Shown here piece by piece: positions 56,998-64,000 of a DNA stretch of 64,000 nucleotides. This DNA is from Gammaproteobacteria bacterium (GTDB lineage: Bacteria > Pseudomonadota > Gammaproteobacteria > JAUZRS01). Each line of letters starts with the position of its first letter. Position 1 is the first letter of the stretch. The notes beneath the pieces were generated by a model that did not search any database, had not been told where the DNA came from, and worked only from the letters and a program-made list of their open reading frames with translations. The DNA lies in assembly GCA_030949385.1 (NCBI GenBank), contig JAUZSP010000003.1, forward strand, positions 248,001 through 312,000. Reading direction: 5' to 3'. The position numbers were made by a program, and so were the translations under genes.

Positions 56998-57578
56998 TAG
57001 GCTGATTTTAAGCGTTTTAGAATCGGACCCGCTTCGCTCTGTTGCAACGAAAAGGGCGTGAGGCCTGCGTGCAGGGCGTTAAATTGCAACAATTGCTTGT
57101 CCGGTGTGCCGCTGGCGGCGCAGAGAGAGAGCCTGATCGGGCCGCCGTGAGTGACGACCAAAATCCGTTCGTATTCTGTTGGCAGCGCCGCCCAGCCGTT
57201 TTTTACCCGCTGAGAGAAGTCCGCTAAAGGTTCTGCTTCTGGTGGGGTGAACAGATCCGGTTCGCTCCAAAACCGTTCCAGTGCCTCGGGGTCGCTCTGG
57301 ATCAAATCAGCGGGGCTTTTACCCTCCCATTGCCCAAAGTCCATCTCTTGCCAATCGTCATTGATCTGCAATGGCAGATCTTTTTGCTGAGCTAATTGCT
57401 GAGCAAAATCACGACAGCGGCAGAGGGGTGAGCTGACGATCAGATCCCATGCACCCTCTGTGGTGGCCTGCTGCATCTGCTGGCAGCCGAGGTCACTGAG
57501 AGGTTCGTCGATGCGACCGCGAAAACGGGCTGCACCGACGGTCTCGCCGTGACGCAGCAGAGTGACGGTTTGTTTCAT
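56997..57578 (-). CDS. cobC: CobC-like alpha-ribazole phosphatase
   Basis: Histidine-phosphatase-superfamily enzyme (193 residues from ATG 57578) that removes the 5'-phosphate of alpha-ribazole-5-P or of cobalamin phosphate. The phospho-accepting motif is LLRHGET (about 8). [39 protein letters not shown] and the second catalytic [13 protein letters not shown] (about 150) follow the family order. Function rests partly on context: it lies between cobT and cobS with overlaps at both ends. Confidence 0.88.
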   Translation of the reverse strand: MKQTVTLLRHGETVGAARFRGRIDEPLSDLGCQQMQQATTEGAWDLIVSSPLCRCRDFAQQLAQQKDLPLQINDDWQEMDFGQWEGKSPADLIQSDPEALERFWSEPDLFTPPEAEPLADFSQRVKNGWAALPTEYERILVVTHGGPIRLSLCAASGTPDKQLLQFNALHAGLTPFSLQQSEAGPILKRLKSA

Positions 57579-58633
57579 GCGTTTTTGCCTGAGACGCTGG
57601 CTTCGGCAAAGGTGGCCATCTGGTTGTGTAGAGCGCACGCCTGTTGCAGCAGTGGCACGGCGCTGGCCGCGCCGCTGCCTTCACCGAGACGCATATTGAG
57701 CTGTAGCAGCGGCTTGGCGGCAAGGGCGGTCAGCACGGCTTTGTGACCCGGTTCGGCAGATTGATGGGCGAAAATCAACCACGGCTGGAGGTCGTTATTG
57801 ATTCGAGTTGCCAACAGCGCCGCCACCGAGCTGATAAAACCGTCTACTAAGATGGGCAGTTTTTGTTGAGCGGCGGCCAGATAAGCAGCCACCAGTGCGG
57901 CGATTTCAAAGCCGCCCAGATGGCGCAGAATCTCCAGAGGGGTGCTGAGTTGCGCGGCGTGTTTTTCTAGGGCGAGTTGGATCAGTTCACTTTTGTGCTG
58001 CACCCCTGCGTTGTCCAGACCGGTGCCTGGGCCGACCAAACTCTGAGCGTTCTGTTTTAGCAGTGCGGCGGCCAGTGCGGTGGCGCTGCCGGTGTTGCCG
58101 ATGCCCATTTCACCGCCGATAAAGAGCTGCACCTTGGCTTCTTTGGCGCGTTCGATGGCGGCAAACCCTGCTTGCAGTGCCAGCTCAAGTTGTTCTTCAG
58201 TCATGGCCGCGTGCTGGCTGAAATCGCTGCTGCTGGCGGCGATGGGCGTGTGAATCACGCCAGCCAGAGCGCCGGGGTCGTTAACCGTGCCGAGGTTGAT
58301 TACCTCCAGTTTGGCTCCGATCTGCTCGGAGAGCACGCAGATGGCCGCACCGCCGTTGGCAAAGTTGCGCACCATTTCACCGGTCACCGCTTGTGGAAAG
58401 GCGGAAGTGCCTTGGGCAGCAATGCCGTGGTCGGCAGCAAAAATGCTGATCTGAATCCGCTCGACTGCGGGGCTGGAGGTGTTCTGCATTGCCGCCAGTC
58501 GAATGGCCAAGTTCTCCAACATGCCCAAGGAGCCCGGGGGTTTTGTGAGCTGGCCTTGGCGCTCTAAGGCGGCTTGTTGGCTGGTGTAGTCTGGCGCGCT
58601 GATGACTTGGCTGAGTTGTTTACTGGCGTTCAT
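57575..58633 (-). CDS. cobT: CobT, nicotinate-nucleotide:DMB phosphoribosyltransferase
   Basis: Makes alpha-ribazole-5'-phosphate, the lower-ligand nucleotide of cobalamin. 352 residues from ATG 58633 (the long upstream frame is not conserved and overlaps cobU). Motifs are [19 protein letters not shown] (about 33), [25 protein letters not shown] (about 75), [21 protein letters not shown] (about 170), [20 protein letters not shown] and [24 protein letters not shown] (catalytic glutamate region, about 315). It overlaps cobU and cobC by 4 bases each. Confidence 0.96.
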   Translation of the reverse strand: MNASKQLSQVISAPDYTSQQAALERQGQLTKPPGSLGMLENLAIRLAAMQNTSSPAVERIQISIFAADHGIAAQGTSAFPQAVTGEMVRNFANGGAAICVLSEQIGAKLEVINLGTVNDPGALAGVIHTPIAASSSDFSQHAAMTEEQLELALQAGFAAIERAKEAKVQLFIGGEMGIGNTGSATALAAALLKQNAQSLVGPGTGLDNAGVQHKSELIQLALEKHAAQLSTPLEILRHLGGFEIAALVAAYLAAAQQKLPILVDGFISSVAALLATRINNDLQPWLIFAHQSAEPGHKAVLTALAAKPLLQLNMRLGEGSGAASAVPLLQQACALHNQMATFAEASVSGKNA

Positions 58634-59154
58634 AAAGAGGCGGCTCCTTTGAGGTAGTGGGGTAAACCGGCGACGGTGAGGATAACGGAATCGCAGCGTG
58701 TGGCAAGCTGTTGATGCAGCAGGCCGATGTGATCGCAGTAGTCTCGGCTCAGTTTGCCCAGTGGGGTGATGCCCATATTGCTTTCGTTGCTGACCAGAAT
58801 CAGTTGGCTTTGCAGTTGAGGTACTGACGTGAGCAGGTTGTCGATTTCTGCTTGCAGTTGCGTTGGGTTTTCGGCACAGAGCAGATTGCTGATCCAGATA
58901 CTGAGGCAATCCACCAGCAGAGTGTGTCCTTCTGCATCGGCCTGTTGCAGGGCGCTGGCGAGGTGCAGCGGGGCTTCGATTAGGAGCCAGTGAGTGGGGC
59001 GACGTTGCTGGTGCTGCTGGATGCGCTGCTGCATTTCGTGGTCTTGCACGGTGGCGGTGGCGATGTAGGTGACGGGTTGTTGGGTTTGGGCGGCCAACTG
59101 TTCTGCCAGCGCACTTTTGCCGCTGCGGGTGCCGCCGAGGACGAGGGTTTTCAT
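58630..59154 (-). CDS. cobU: CobU/CobP, adenosylcobinamide kinase/guanylyltransferase
   Basis: Bifunctional enzyme that phosphorylates adenosylcobinamide and transfers GMP to it. 174 residues. The P-loop is [18 protein letters not shown] (about 4); [24 protein letters not shown] carries the guanylylation histidine; [15 protein letters not shown] (about 75) and [31 protein letters not shown] complete the family pattern. It leads the cob operon. No cobalamin riboswitch is visible upstream. Confidence 0.95.
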   Translation of the reverse strand: MKTLVLGGTRSGKSALAEQLAAQTQQPVTYIATATVQDHEMQQRIQQHQQRRPTHWLLIEAPLHLASALQQADAEGHTLLVDCLSIWISNLLCAENPTQLQAEIDNLLTSVPQLQSQLILVSNESNMGITPLGKLSRDYCDHIGLLHQQLATRCDSVILTVAGLPHYLKGAASL

Positions 59155-59375
59155 GGCGTTATTTTCATCCTGTGGTGCTGTTGTAAGGCTTAAAAATCGG
59201 CTTGAGAGTGTAACCCTAGGTTGAGAAAGAGTCTGCTTCGGCGAGTGATGATTTTTAATTCTATTTTTGTTTTTTAGTTCTCAAAACTCCCATTCTTTTT
59301 AATTTTACACTTCGGGTCTCATTTTTGCTCCTAGGGAATTATCCGCTGTGTTAATGCAAAGGTTGAGGTTTTAGG

Positions 59376-61058
59376 ATGAGAAATATTTTTCTGCAAAACA
59401 ATAAATTAATTCCTTGTTTTATTGGAGCCCTTTTTTTACTGGCTTTTTCAGGTACTTCTTTTTCAGCAAACCGTGTGTTAATTCTTTGGGATGATCCCAG
59501 TGTGGGAACGCAAGCGTTGCAAACGGCTCTGTTGAATGCTGGTTTTGAGGTGTTTTTGAGTGAGAACAGTGAAAGCGAATTTAATGGCGCGAACCCATTA
59601 CTGGATGATTTTAATGTCGTTATTCACTTGAATGGCACCTCACACGGGCGAGATATGCCGCTCTCTGGACAGCAGGCGCTGGTGGATTATGTGCGTTATG
59701 GCGGCGGTTATATTCATTCGGCTTGGAATGCGTATGAATATTATTTTGGCGGGATACAGTTGATGCGCGATCTTATTTTGTTTGATCGCATTACGGGTGA
59801 ATGTTATCAAGAGAGACCTTATTATCGTCTTGAGTCCGCTGAGATACACCCTATTTTGGCGAATGTTCCGCAGTCTTTTTCTTTTTCTGGTGGGTTTAAT
59901 GTCGGGCCGCTGCACCTTTTTGAAACCAACCCATCAACGGTATTAATGAGGATTCAGAGCGATGCTGCGGTGGCGGTGCGTGAGTTGGGGCGCGGTCATA
60001 TTGTTGCGTTTAATCACAGTGGTAATTACGCCGAATGCACGGGCGATATTCCTCATCTCAACGCCTATGTGCAGCAACTTTATGTGGATGCGGCGCACTG
60101 GGTTGCTGGAACGGTGGTGATGAATAGTCTGTCAGCGGTTTTTAATAGTCCACCGATTGCGGTGGCTGATGGGGTGGCTCCATTGGAGTGTTCGGCGGCT
60201 TCCAGTGCGGATGTGACGTTGCAGGGCGGCAATTCCAGTGATCCTGATGGTGATTCTTTGGCTTATTTTTGGACGTGGTTAGACGGTCAGGCGGTGGGTG
60301 TATCACCAACCGCGATTTTTTCGTTGGGGGTAACGGAGGTGACTTTGCTGGTGGATGACGGTCAGGGCTTGACCGCCAGCGAGCAGACTTTGATAACGGT
60401 ACAGGACAGTGTGGCTCCGGTGGTCAGTGCCGGTCTGGATCAGGTTTTGGAGGCGAACAGCCCTGCGGGAGCGGCGTTTGATCTGGCCAGTCAAGCCAGT
60501 GCCACGGATGGTTGTTGTGAGGTGAGTTTGGTAACGCCACTGGGTCAGTACGCTCTGGGTCAGCACAGGTTAACGGCGACGGCATTGGATTGTGCTGATA
60601 ATTTGGGTCGTGATTCGATGCTCTTAACGGTGGTGGATAGAACGCCGCCGTTATTAAGTGCGGCTTTGGTACGGGTTCGTTTTGTTGATGACGACGAGGA
60701 TGAAGACGAAGGTGAGAATCATGAGGATGAGCACGATGAAGATGAGAAGGACGATGAAAAACAGCGGTTTCGAGTCCAGTTTAATGCTTCAGATTTGGTG
60801 GATCTGAATCCAGTGCTGAAAGCTGAGCTGTGGGTTGTGGGTTATGAAAAGCCGATTATGGTCAGCAATGGCCAATTGATTGAATTTGAGTACGAAGACG
60901 ATGAGAGTGAAGTGGAGTTTGAAGAGGGGCTGCTGGAGGTGGAGGCAGCAGGCATGATGCTGCGGGTTTCGGCGGTGGATGCCAGTGGCAATCGCTCTGT
61001 GGTGGAGGATCAGGTTTTAGGGTGGCGAAGTGAGGAGGATGGTGAAGGTCATGATTGA
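59376..61058 (+). CDS. secreted protein: ThuA-like domain, PKD/HYR-like repeats, acidic tail
   Basis: A 560-residue exported protein. It has a signal peptide (ALFLLAFSGTSFSA, cleavage about 30); an N-terminal ThuA/glutamine amidotransferase-like domain (NRVLILWDDPSVGTQALQTALL to GHIVAFNHSGNY, about 30-245); a PKD-like domain with SSDPDGDSLAYFWTWLDG (about 285) and VTLLVDDGQG; an HYR-like segment (DSVAPVVSAG, about 345-425); then a very acidic stretch rich in D/E with some H (about 440-470). After that come another strand-rich part and an acidic end. The ThuA catalytic residues are not clear, so it may be a binding module. A GAGG ribosome site precedes ATG 59376. Its role is unknown; surface adhesion or metal binding is possible. 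Confidence 0.72.
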   Translation: MRNIFLQNNKLIPCFIGALFLLAFSGTSFSANRVLILWDDPSVGTQALQTALLNAGFEVFLSENSESEFNGANPLLDDFNVVIHLNGTSHGRDMPLSGQQALVDYVRYGGGYIHSAWNAYEYYFGGIQLMRDLILFDRITGECYQERPYYRLESAEIHPILANVPQSFSFSGGFNVGPLHLFETNPSTVLMRIQSDAAVAVRELGRGHIVAFNHSGNYAECTGDIPHLNAYVQQLYVDAAHWVAGTVVMNSLSAVFNSPPIAVADGVAPLECSAASSADVTLQGGNSSDPDGDSLAYFWTWLDGQAVGVSPTAIFSLGVTEVTLLVDDGQGLTASEQTLITVQDSVAPVVSAGLDQVLEANSPAGAAFDLASQASATDGCCEVSLVTPLGQYALGQHRLTATALDCADNLGRDSMLLTVVDRTPPLLSAALVRVRFVDDDEDEDEGENHEDEHDEDEKDDEKQRFRVQFNASDLVDLNPVLKAELWVVGYEKPIMVSNGQLIEFEYEDDESEVEFEEGLLEVEAAGMMLRVSAVDASGNRSVVEDQVLGWRSEEDGEGHD

Positions 61059-61097
61059 TTTTTAATGCAGTGATGTTAGGACGTTACTAAAAACCAT

Positions 61098-61128
61098 TTG
61101 ACCCTAAAGTTTACTTTAGGGTTTAAAG
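61098..61128 (+). promoter_or_regulatory. MerR-type promoter/operator
   Basis: The -35 TTGACC (61098-61103) overlaps a perfect dyad ACCCTAAAGT-TT-ACTTTAGGGT (61101-61122). The -10 (TTAAAG at 61123-61128, or TTTAAA one base earlier) is 18-19 bases away, the overlong spacing that MerR-family activators correct by DNA twisting. The regulator gene starts 9 bases downstream, so it most likely controls itself and the next gene. Confidence 0.82.
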
Positions 61129-61137
61129 TAAGCGCCA

Positions 61138-61524
61138 TGAAAATCGGTGCTTTAGCAAAACAGACCCAAGTAAGCGTTGAGACGATTCGTTATTACGAAC
61201 AGCGTCAACTGTTGAACCCACCCGCGCGCAGCAAAGCAGGTTATCGAGATTATTCTCCTGATGATCTGCAACGGCTGCGTTTTATTGTGCAAGCCAAAAC
61301 GCTTGGGGTTCACCTTGCAGGAGATCAAGGAGCTGCTGGCTTTGCGCTCAGGTCAAGGTGAGTGTGCTCAGGTCAAGGAGATTGCTCAACGCAAAGCAGA
61401 CAAAATCGCCGCGCAAATTGCAAAACTACGCCGCATTCAAGCGGTGTTGCAGCGATTGACCGAGCAGTGTGGAGAAGAGGTTGAGGATCACTGCCCCATT
61501 CTCAACTCTTTGGAGGAGCCATAA
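61138..61524 (+). CDS. MerR-family heavy-metal-responsive regulator (one-base frame break)
   Basis: About 128 residues once repaired. The N-terminal winged HTH is MKIGALAKQTQVSVETIRYYEQRQLLNPPAR...GYRDYSPDDLQRLRFI, followed by a dimer helix and a metal loop. Cysteines in GECAQVKE (about 79), EQCGEE (about 112) and DHCPIL (about 120) place it with the ZntR/CadR/PbrR/MerR metal sensors. The frame breaks in the G4 run at 61305-61308; with G3 the conserved LGFTLQEIKELLALR is restored. The ATG lies about 9 bases after the -10, without a ribosome site, so the mRNA may be leaderless. The metal cannot be decided. It overlaps the CopZ-like gene by one base. Confidence 0.85.
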
Positions 61525-61958
61525 TGTCCTGTTGTGGCTCAAAATCAAAAACAGTACGTCAGAATTGCCCTGAGTGTGGACAAACAGGCTTGTCGGTTTC
61601 AAAACAGACGTTGTTGCATCAGTTGGTTGCGCCAGATAACCGTGACTTGTCGGATTCGGACTATTTTTTCTGTGCTGAGTCGAGCTGTTCTTTGGCTTAT
61701 TTTTCGGCGCAACTCTTTTTTCCAACATCTCATTTGCGGGCGTTTACAGGTTCGGAGCAAAAGCGGCTCTGCTACTGTTTTGATATTACGGCCACTGAGT
61801 ATCAAAGTGCTTTGCAAGAGGGGGGCGCGGCGAAGATAAAACAGTTTGTGATGGCTCAGACCAAAGCGGGCTTGTGTGCCTGTGAAGCGCGTAACCCTTC
61901 GGGGCGCTGCTGTTTGCTGGATTTTAAGCGGCTGGAAAAACGTTTGGCTTTGGGGTGA
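61524..61958 (+). CDS. CopZ-N-like (2Fe-2S)/zinc-binding metallochaperone
   Basis: A 144-residue cysteine-rich cytoplasmic protein. The N-terminus MSCCGSKSK and CPECGQTG (about 15) give a zinc-ribbon-like part, and FFCAESSC (about 48) follows. The C-terminal segment CYCFDI...GLCACEARNPSGRCCL (about 83-128) matches the iron-sulfur/zinc region found at the N-terminus of Archaeoglobus-type CopZ copper chaperones. The HMA copper-binding domain of full CopZ is absent. It is translationally coupled to the MerR regulator, so it probably takes part in metal handling or detoxification. The family call is moderate, and the metal is unproven. Confidence 0.75.
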   Translation: MSCCGSKSKTVRQNCPECGQTGLSVSKQTLLHQLVAPDNRDLSDSDYFFCAESSCSLAYFSAQLFFPTSHLRAFTGSEQKRLCYCFDITATEYQSALQEGGAAKIKQFVMAQTKAGLCACEARNPSGRCCLLDFKRLEKRLALG

Positions 61959-61966
61959 GGTTTGTT

Positions 61967-62311
61967 TTACTTTGGATCGGCGTGTGTTGCGTGGTCAAGT
62001 GTTTCAATAAGCCATTGGTTTAAGCTCTTGCCATTGGCAGCGGCGACATTGGCGATCTCTTCATGAAGGGTCGAGGGTACACGCACATTGAATTTTCCAG
62101 AGTAGATTTTTCTGGGTTCAACGCCGTCTTCTTTGCACATATCGAGAAAGGTTTTTAATGAGAGAGCGCCTTCTTTTTTGAGGCTTTTAATATCTTCGGC
62201 GTAAAAATCTGCTCCGCCGTTAAGGGCGATAAACTCACCTCGAAACAGTTCGATTTCAGGATCGTATTTAATAATGGCGCGAAAACCATCAATTTCCATT
62301 ACATTCATCAT
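61967..62311 (-). CDS. hicB: HicB-type antitoxin
   Basis: A 114-residue HicB-like protein. The N-terminal partial RNase-H-like HicB domain (DGFRAIIKYDPEIELFRGEFIALNGGADFYAEDI) is followed by a C-terminal ribbon-helix-helix DNA-binding part (KFNVRVPSTLHEEIANVAAANGKSLNQWLIETLDHA, about 72-108) that usually represses the hicAB promoter. It starts ATG 62311 (or 62308), overlapping the repaired hicA stop (ATGATG). Confidence 0.85.
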   Translation of the reverse strand: MMNVMEIDGFRAIIKYDPEIELFRGEFIALNGGADFYAEDIKSLKKEGALSLKTFLDMCKEDGVEPRKIYSGKFNVRVPSTLHEEIANVAAANGKSLNQWLIETLDHATHADPK

Positions 62312-62555
62312 GGTGTTACCTCATTCTCTTTTAGCCATTGCCGAATACTGGCAACAGCGCCTTTGTCCGTGTTGGGTGTGGCCGGTGAAATACACGTCGA
62401 TCATTGAATAGGCGCACACCAATACGCGAACCTTCGCGTTCACTGATTTCTGCGCCCAGTTCGACAAACAGTGCTTCAATATCGTGCCATTTGATATTTC
62501 CGCTTACAGGGCGGGAAAAGATCAGTTGAAGGGTTTTTTGGTGTTTGCGTTTCAT
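62308..62555 (-). CDS. hicA: HicA-type mRNA interferase toxin (one-base frame break)
   Basis: Small toxin with a dsRNA-binding-like fold that cleaves mRNA. From ATG 62555 it reads MKRKHQKTLQLIFSRPVSGNIKWHDIEALFVELGAEISEREGSRIGVRLF...VFHRPHP, a typical HicA of the longer type with the HRPHP histidine. The frame then breaks at a run of three C (minus strand, plus 62374-62376); one more C restores NTDKGAVASIRQWLKENEVTP and an end overlapping hicB. Repaired length is about 82 residues, normal. It is either a sequence error or a naturally silenced toxin. Confidence 0.8.
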
Positions 62556-62653
62556 TTTTATATGGTACTGTTTTTTAGTACCATTGGCAATGGTTGGCTG
62601 ATGTTTGTGTGTTCTGCATTCTCGTAAAATAAGGGCAAACACAAGATTTTCCC

Positions 62654-63074
62654 CTACGATCCTTGTAGTGTGATCACCAGTGTTCGATGGCCACCGTAAT
62701 TGCGATGTTCGCCAAGATAGATACCTTGCCAGATGCCCAGGTTCAAAGCCCCCTTTGAGACGGGGATGTTTACGCTAGAGCCTAAAATGCTGCTTTTAAT
62801 ATGAGCAGGCAGATCATCACTACCTTCGTCAAGGTGCTGATAATAGGTTTCATTTTCTGGCACAGCTTGTTGAAAATAGTTCTCGAAATCCATTCTGACC
62901 GTAGGATCAGCGTTTTCATTGATGCTCAGTGAGGCGGAAGTGTGTTTGATAAACAGGTTCAGCAGGCCGATAGAGAGTGGTTTGATTTCAGGTAGGTATT
63001 GCAGCACCTCGGCAGTCATGAGGTGAAAGCCTTTCGGGTAGGCTTTGGGTTATCTCTTTTTGAATCCAAGCCAC
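62654..63074 (-). CDS. yjbQ: YjbQ/UPF0047 family protein (one-base frame break)
   Basis: A repaired product of about 139 residues, the family length. The start (GTG 63074) gives AWIQKEITQSLPE. After one extra A in a run of three (plus-strand T at 63032-63034) the frame continues GFHLMTAEVLQYLPE, then KHTSASLSINENADPTVRMDFENYF, HIKSSILGSSVNIPVSKGALNLGIWQGIYLGEHR, the UPF0047 signature with conserved histidines and acidic residues. E. coli YjbQ has weak thiamine phosphate synthase-like activity, but the main role is uncertain. Both sides of the break are conserved, so a sequence error is likely. Confidence 0.85.
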
Positions 63075-63170
63075 ATGGTTGTTGTTCTCTTGAATTATTT
63101 TATTGTAATGGCCTGGACATTATAAGCTTATTTGTATATCATAATTTTTTTCACTGTTGCTGGTCATTGC

Positions 63171-64000
63171 ATGAAATATATTGAATTGTTTGCAGGCTGT
63201 GGTGGGTTGAGTATAGGCATGAAATCCTCTGGGTTTAAATTAGTGCTTGCCAATGAGGTCTCGGCGATGGCGGCTGAAACATTTGCTTATAATCTATTAA
63301 ATGAAAATTTGAATAGTAAAGATATATCCCATTGTTTTTGGATTAAATCTAGATTCAAGAAGCATGATCCTCGTCGGTTGAGAGAGGACTACCGTATTTC
63401 TTCTCAGTTGCCAAAAAGAGAAGTTTTTTCTGACATTCCTAAGCCCGCGAATTTCAAGGATTTAAAGGGTGGGATGTTGATAGGAGATATAAGGGATTTA
63501 AATGGGTTTATAGCTCGATCTAACAAACTTAGAAAAGAAATTTCCAACTCATTTGGTGATGGTCAGGTTGACCTTGTGTCGGGTGGGCCACCTTGTCAAA
63601 GTTTTAGTATGGCGGGTTTGCGTAATCGTGATTCTGATAAAAATCAACTCCCTTGGGCTTTTGCTGACTTTTGCAGTAAGATTAAGCCAAAAATGGTGTT
63701 GCTTGAAAATGTAACGGGCATATTGAGAGCATTTAAGTCCGAGGGTAAGTTGTATTACGCTTGGTTTGAGATGGCAAAATCCTTTGCTTTAAAGGGCTGT
63801 GGTTATGTTCCAGTCTGTTTGCATATAAATGCTAAGTTTGTTGGGGCAGCACAAAATAGACCTCGATTTATTATGTTGTGTTTTGAGGTGTCTTTGGTCA
63901 AAAAAATAATGTCAAGTGGAAGGCTGGGTGAAACAGGGCGAAAAGTTTTTTCCAGGTCTCTTGATTTTTTAGCTGAAGTTCAGGGTAAGGGTAATTGTGA
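63171..64000 (+). CDS. DNA cytosine-5 methyltransferase (3' end outside window)
   Basis: The first 276 residues of a third C5-cytosine DNA methyltransferase; the frame runs off the window. Motif I is IELFAGCGGLSIGMKSSGF at residue 3. A long insert (about 40-120) separates it from motif IV GGPPCQSFSMAG (catalytic cysteine about 143). Motif VI is VLLENVTG and motif VIII is AQNRPRF (about 226). The specificity region and motifs IX-X lie beyond the end. The region is AT-rich and follows a clear intergenic gap, as for an acquired restriction-modification gene. A cognate nuclease, if any, would be to the right. Confidence 0.9.
   Translation, partial: MKYIELFAGCGGLSIGMKSSGFKLVLANEVSAMAAETFAYNLLNENLNSKDISHCFWIKSRFKKHDPRRLREDYRISSQLPKREVFSDIPKPANFKDLKGGMLIGDIRDLNGFIARSNKLRKEISNSFGDGQVDLVSGGPPCQSFSMAGLRNRDSDKNQLPWAFADFCSKIKPKMVLLENVTGILRAFKSEGKLYYAWFEMAKSFALKGCGYVPVCLHINAKFVGAAQNRPRFIMLCFEVSLVKKIMSSGRLGETGRKVFSRSLDFLAEVQGKGNC

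Noticed and set aside
59155-59375. Cobalamin riboswitch before cobU
   Set aside because: No B12-box-like sequence on the minus strand of this spacer.

Overview
The window reads as chromosomal DNA of a gammaproteobacterium with moderate GC. Supporting gene orders are hslV-hslU-DUF971-ubiE-ubiJ-ubiB, fimT-pilV-pilW-pilX-pilY1-pilE followed by ispH-fkpB-lspA-ileS-ribF-murJ-rpsT, and a GacA/Csr-type small-RNA locus. Nothing fixes the genus. The sequence opens inside hslV and closes inside a DNA cytosine methyltransferase gene.

Layout. 1-5300: HslUV protease and ubiquinone genes. 5350-8230: a cytochrome c/FTR1 iron-permease fusion and a TPR-like protein. 8340-16570: uvrD, a TRAP solute-binding lipoprotein, a Dcm-like methyltransferase, moaC, a small Dabb protein and polA. 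16573-19290: a second C5 methyltransferase with an HTH extension, then AT-rich acetyltransferase and O-methyltransferase genes, ending against a decayed esterase. 19955-23052: a taurine-type ABC importer whose permease carries an unusual exported domain. 23095-31660: a REC-degenerate-GGDEF protein, typA, pdxB, a ceramidase-like membrane protein, trmB, thiG, thiS, tRNA-Gly and thiO. 31720-33300: tRNA-Thr, an unknown gene, a gene remnant and a large structured-RNA element. 33297-40086: type IV pilus minor pilins and PilY1. 40089-47380: ispH, fkpB, lspA, ileS, ribF and murJ. 47460-52700: rpsT, an RND pump, a lipid A-type acyltransferase and ttcA. 52756-53018: a GGA-rich small RNA with an upstream GacA-like box. 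53182-59154: pip, dtd, a VWA lipoprotein and cobU-cobT-cobC-cobS. 59376-63074: an acidic secreted protein, a MerR regulator with a CopZ-like partner, HicBA and YjbQ. 63171-end: the third C5 methyltransferase.

The two most interesting non-coding signals are: (i) an ORF-less structured RNA of about 245 nt (32411-32656) lying directly after an ATGA. It resembles the HEARO/omega-RNA elements associated with IscB-type nucleases. (ii) A Csr/Rsm-type sponge RNA with seven GGA motifs, a terminator and an 18-bp palindrome matching the GacA-box layout.

A technical point affects several genes. typA, murJ, pilY1 (twice), the VWA lipoprotein, merR, hicA and yjbQ each show single-base reading-frame breaks, most of them in short homopolymers, with good family similarity on both sides. 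Sequence error is the simplest explanation for most of them, so these genes are annotated at full length with the break marked.
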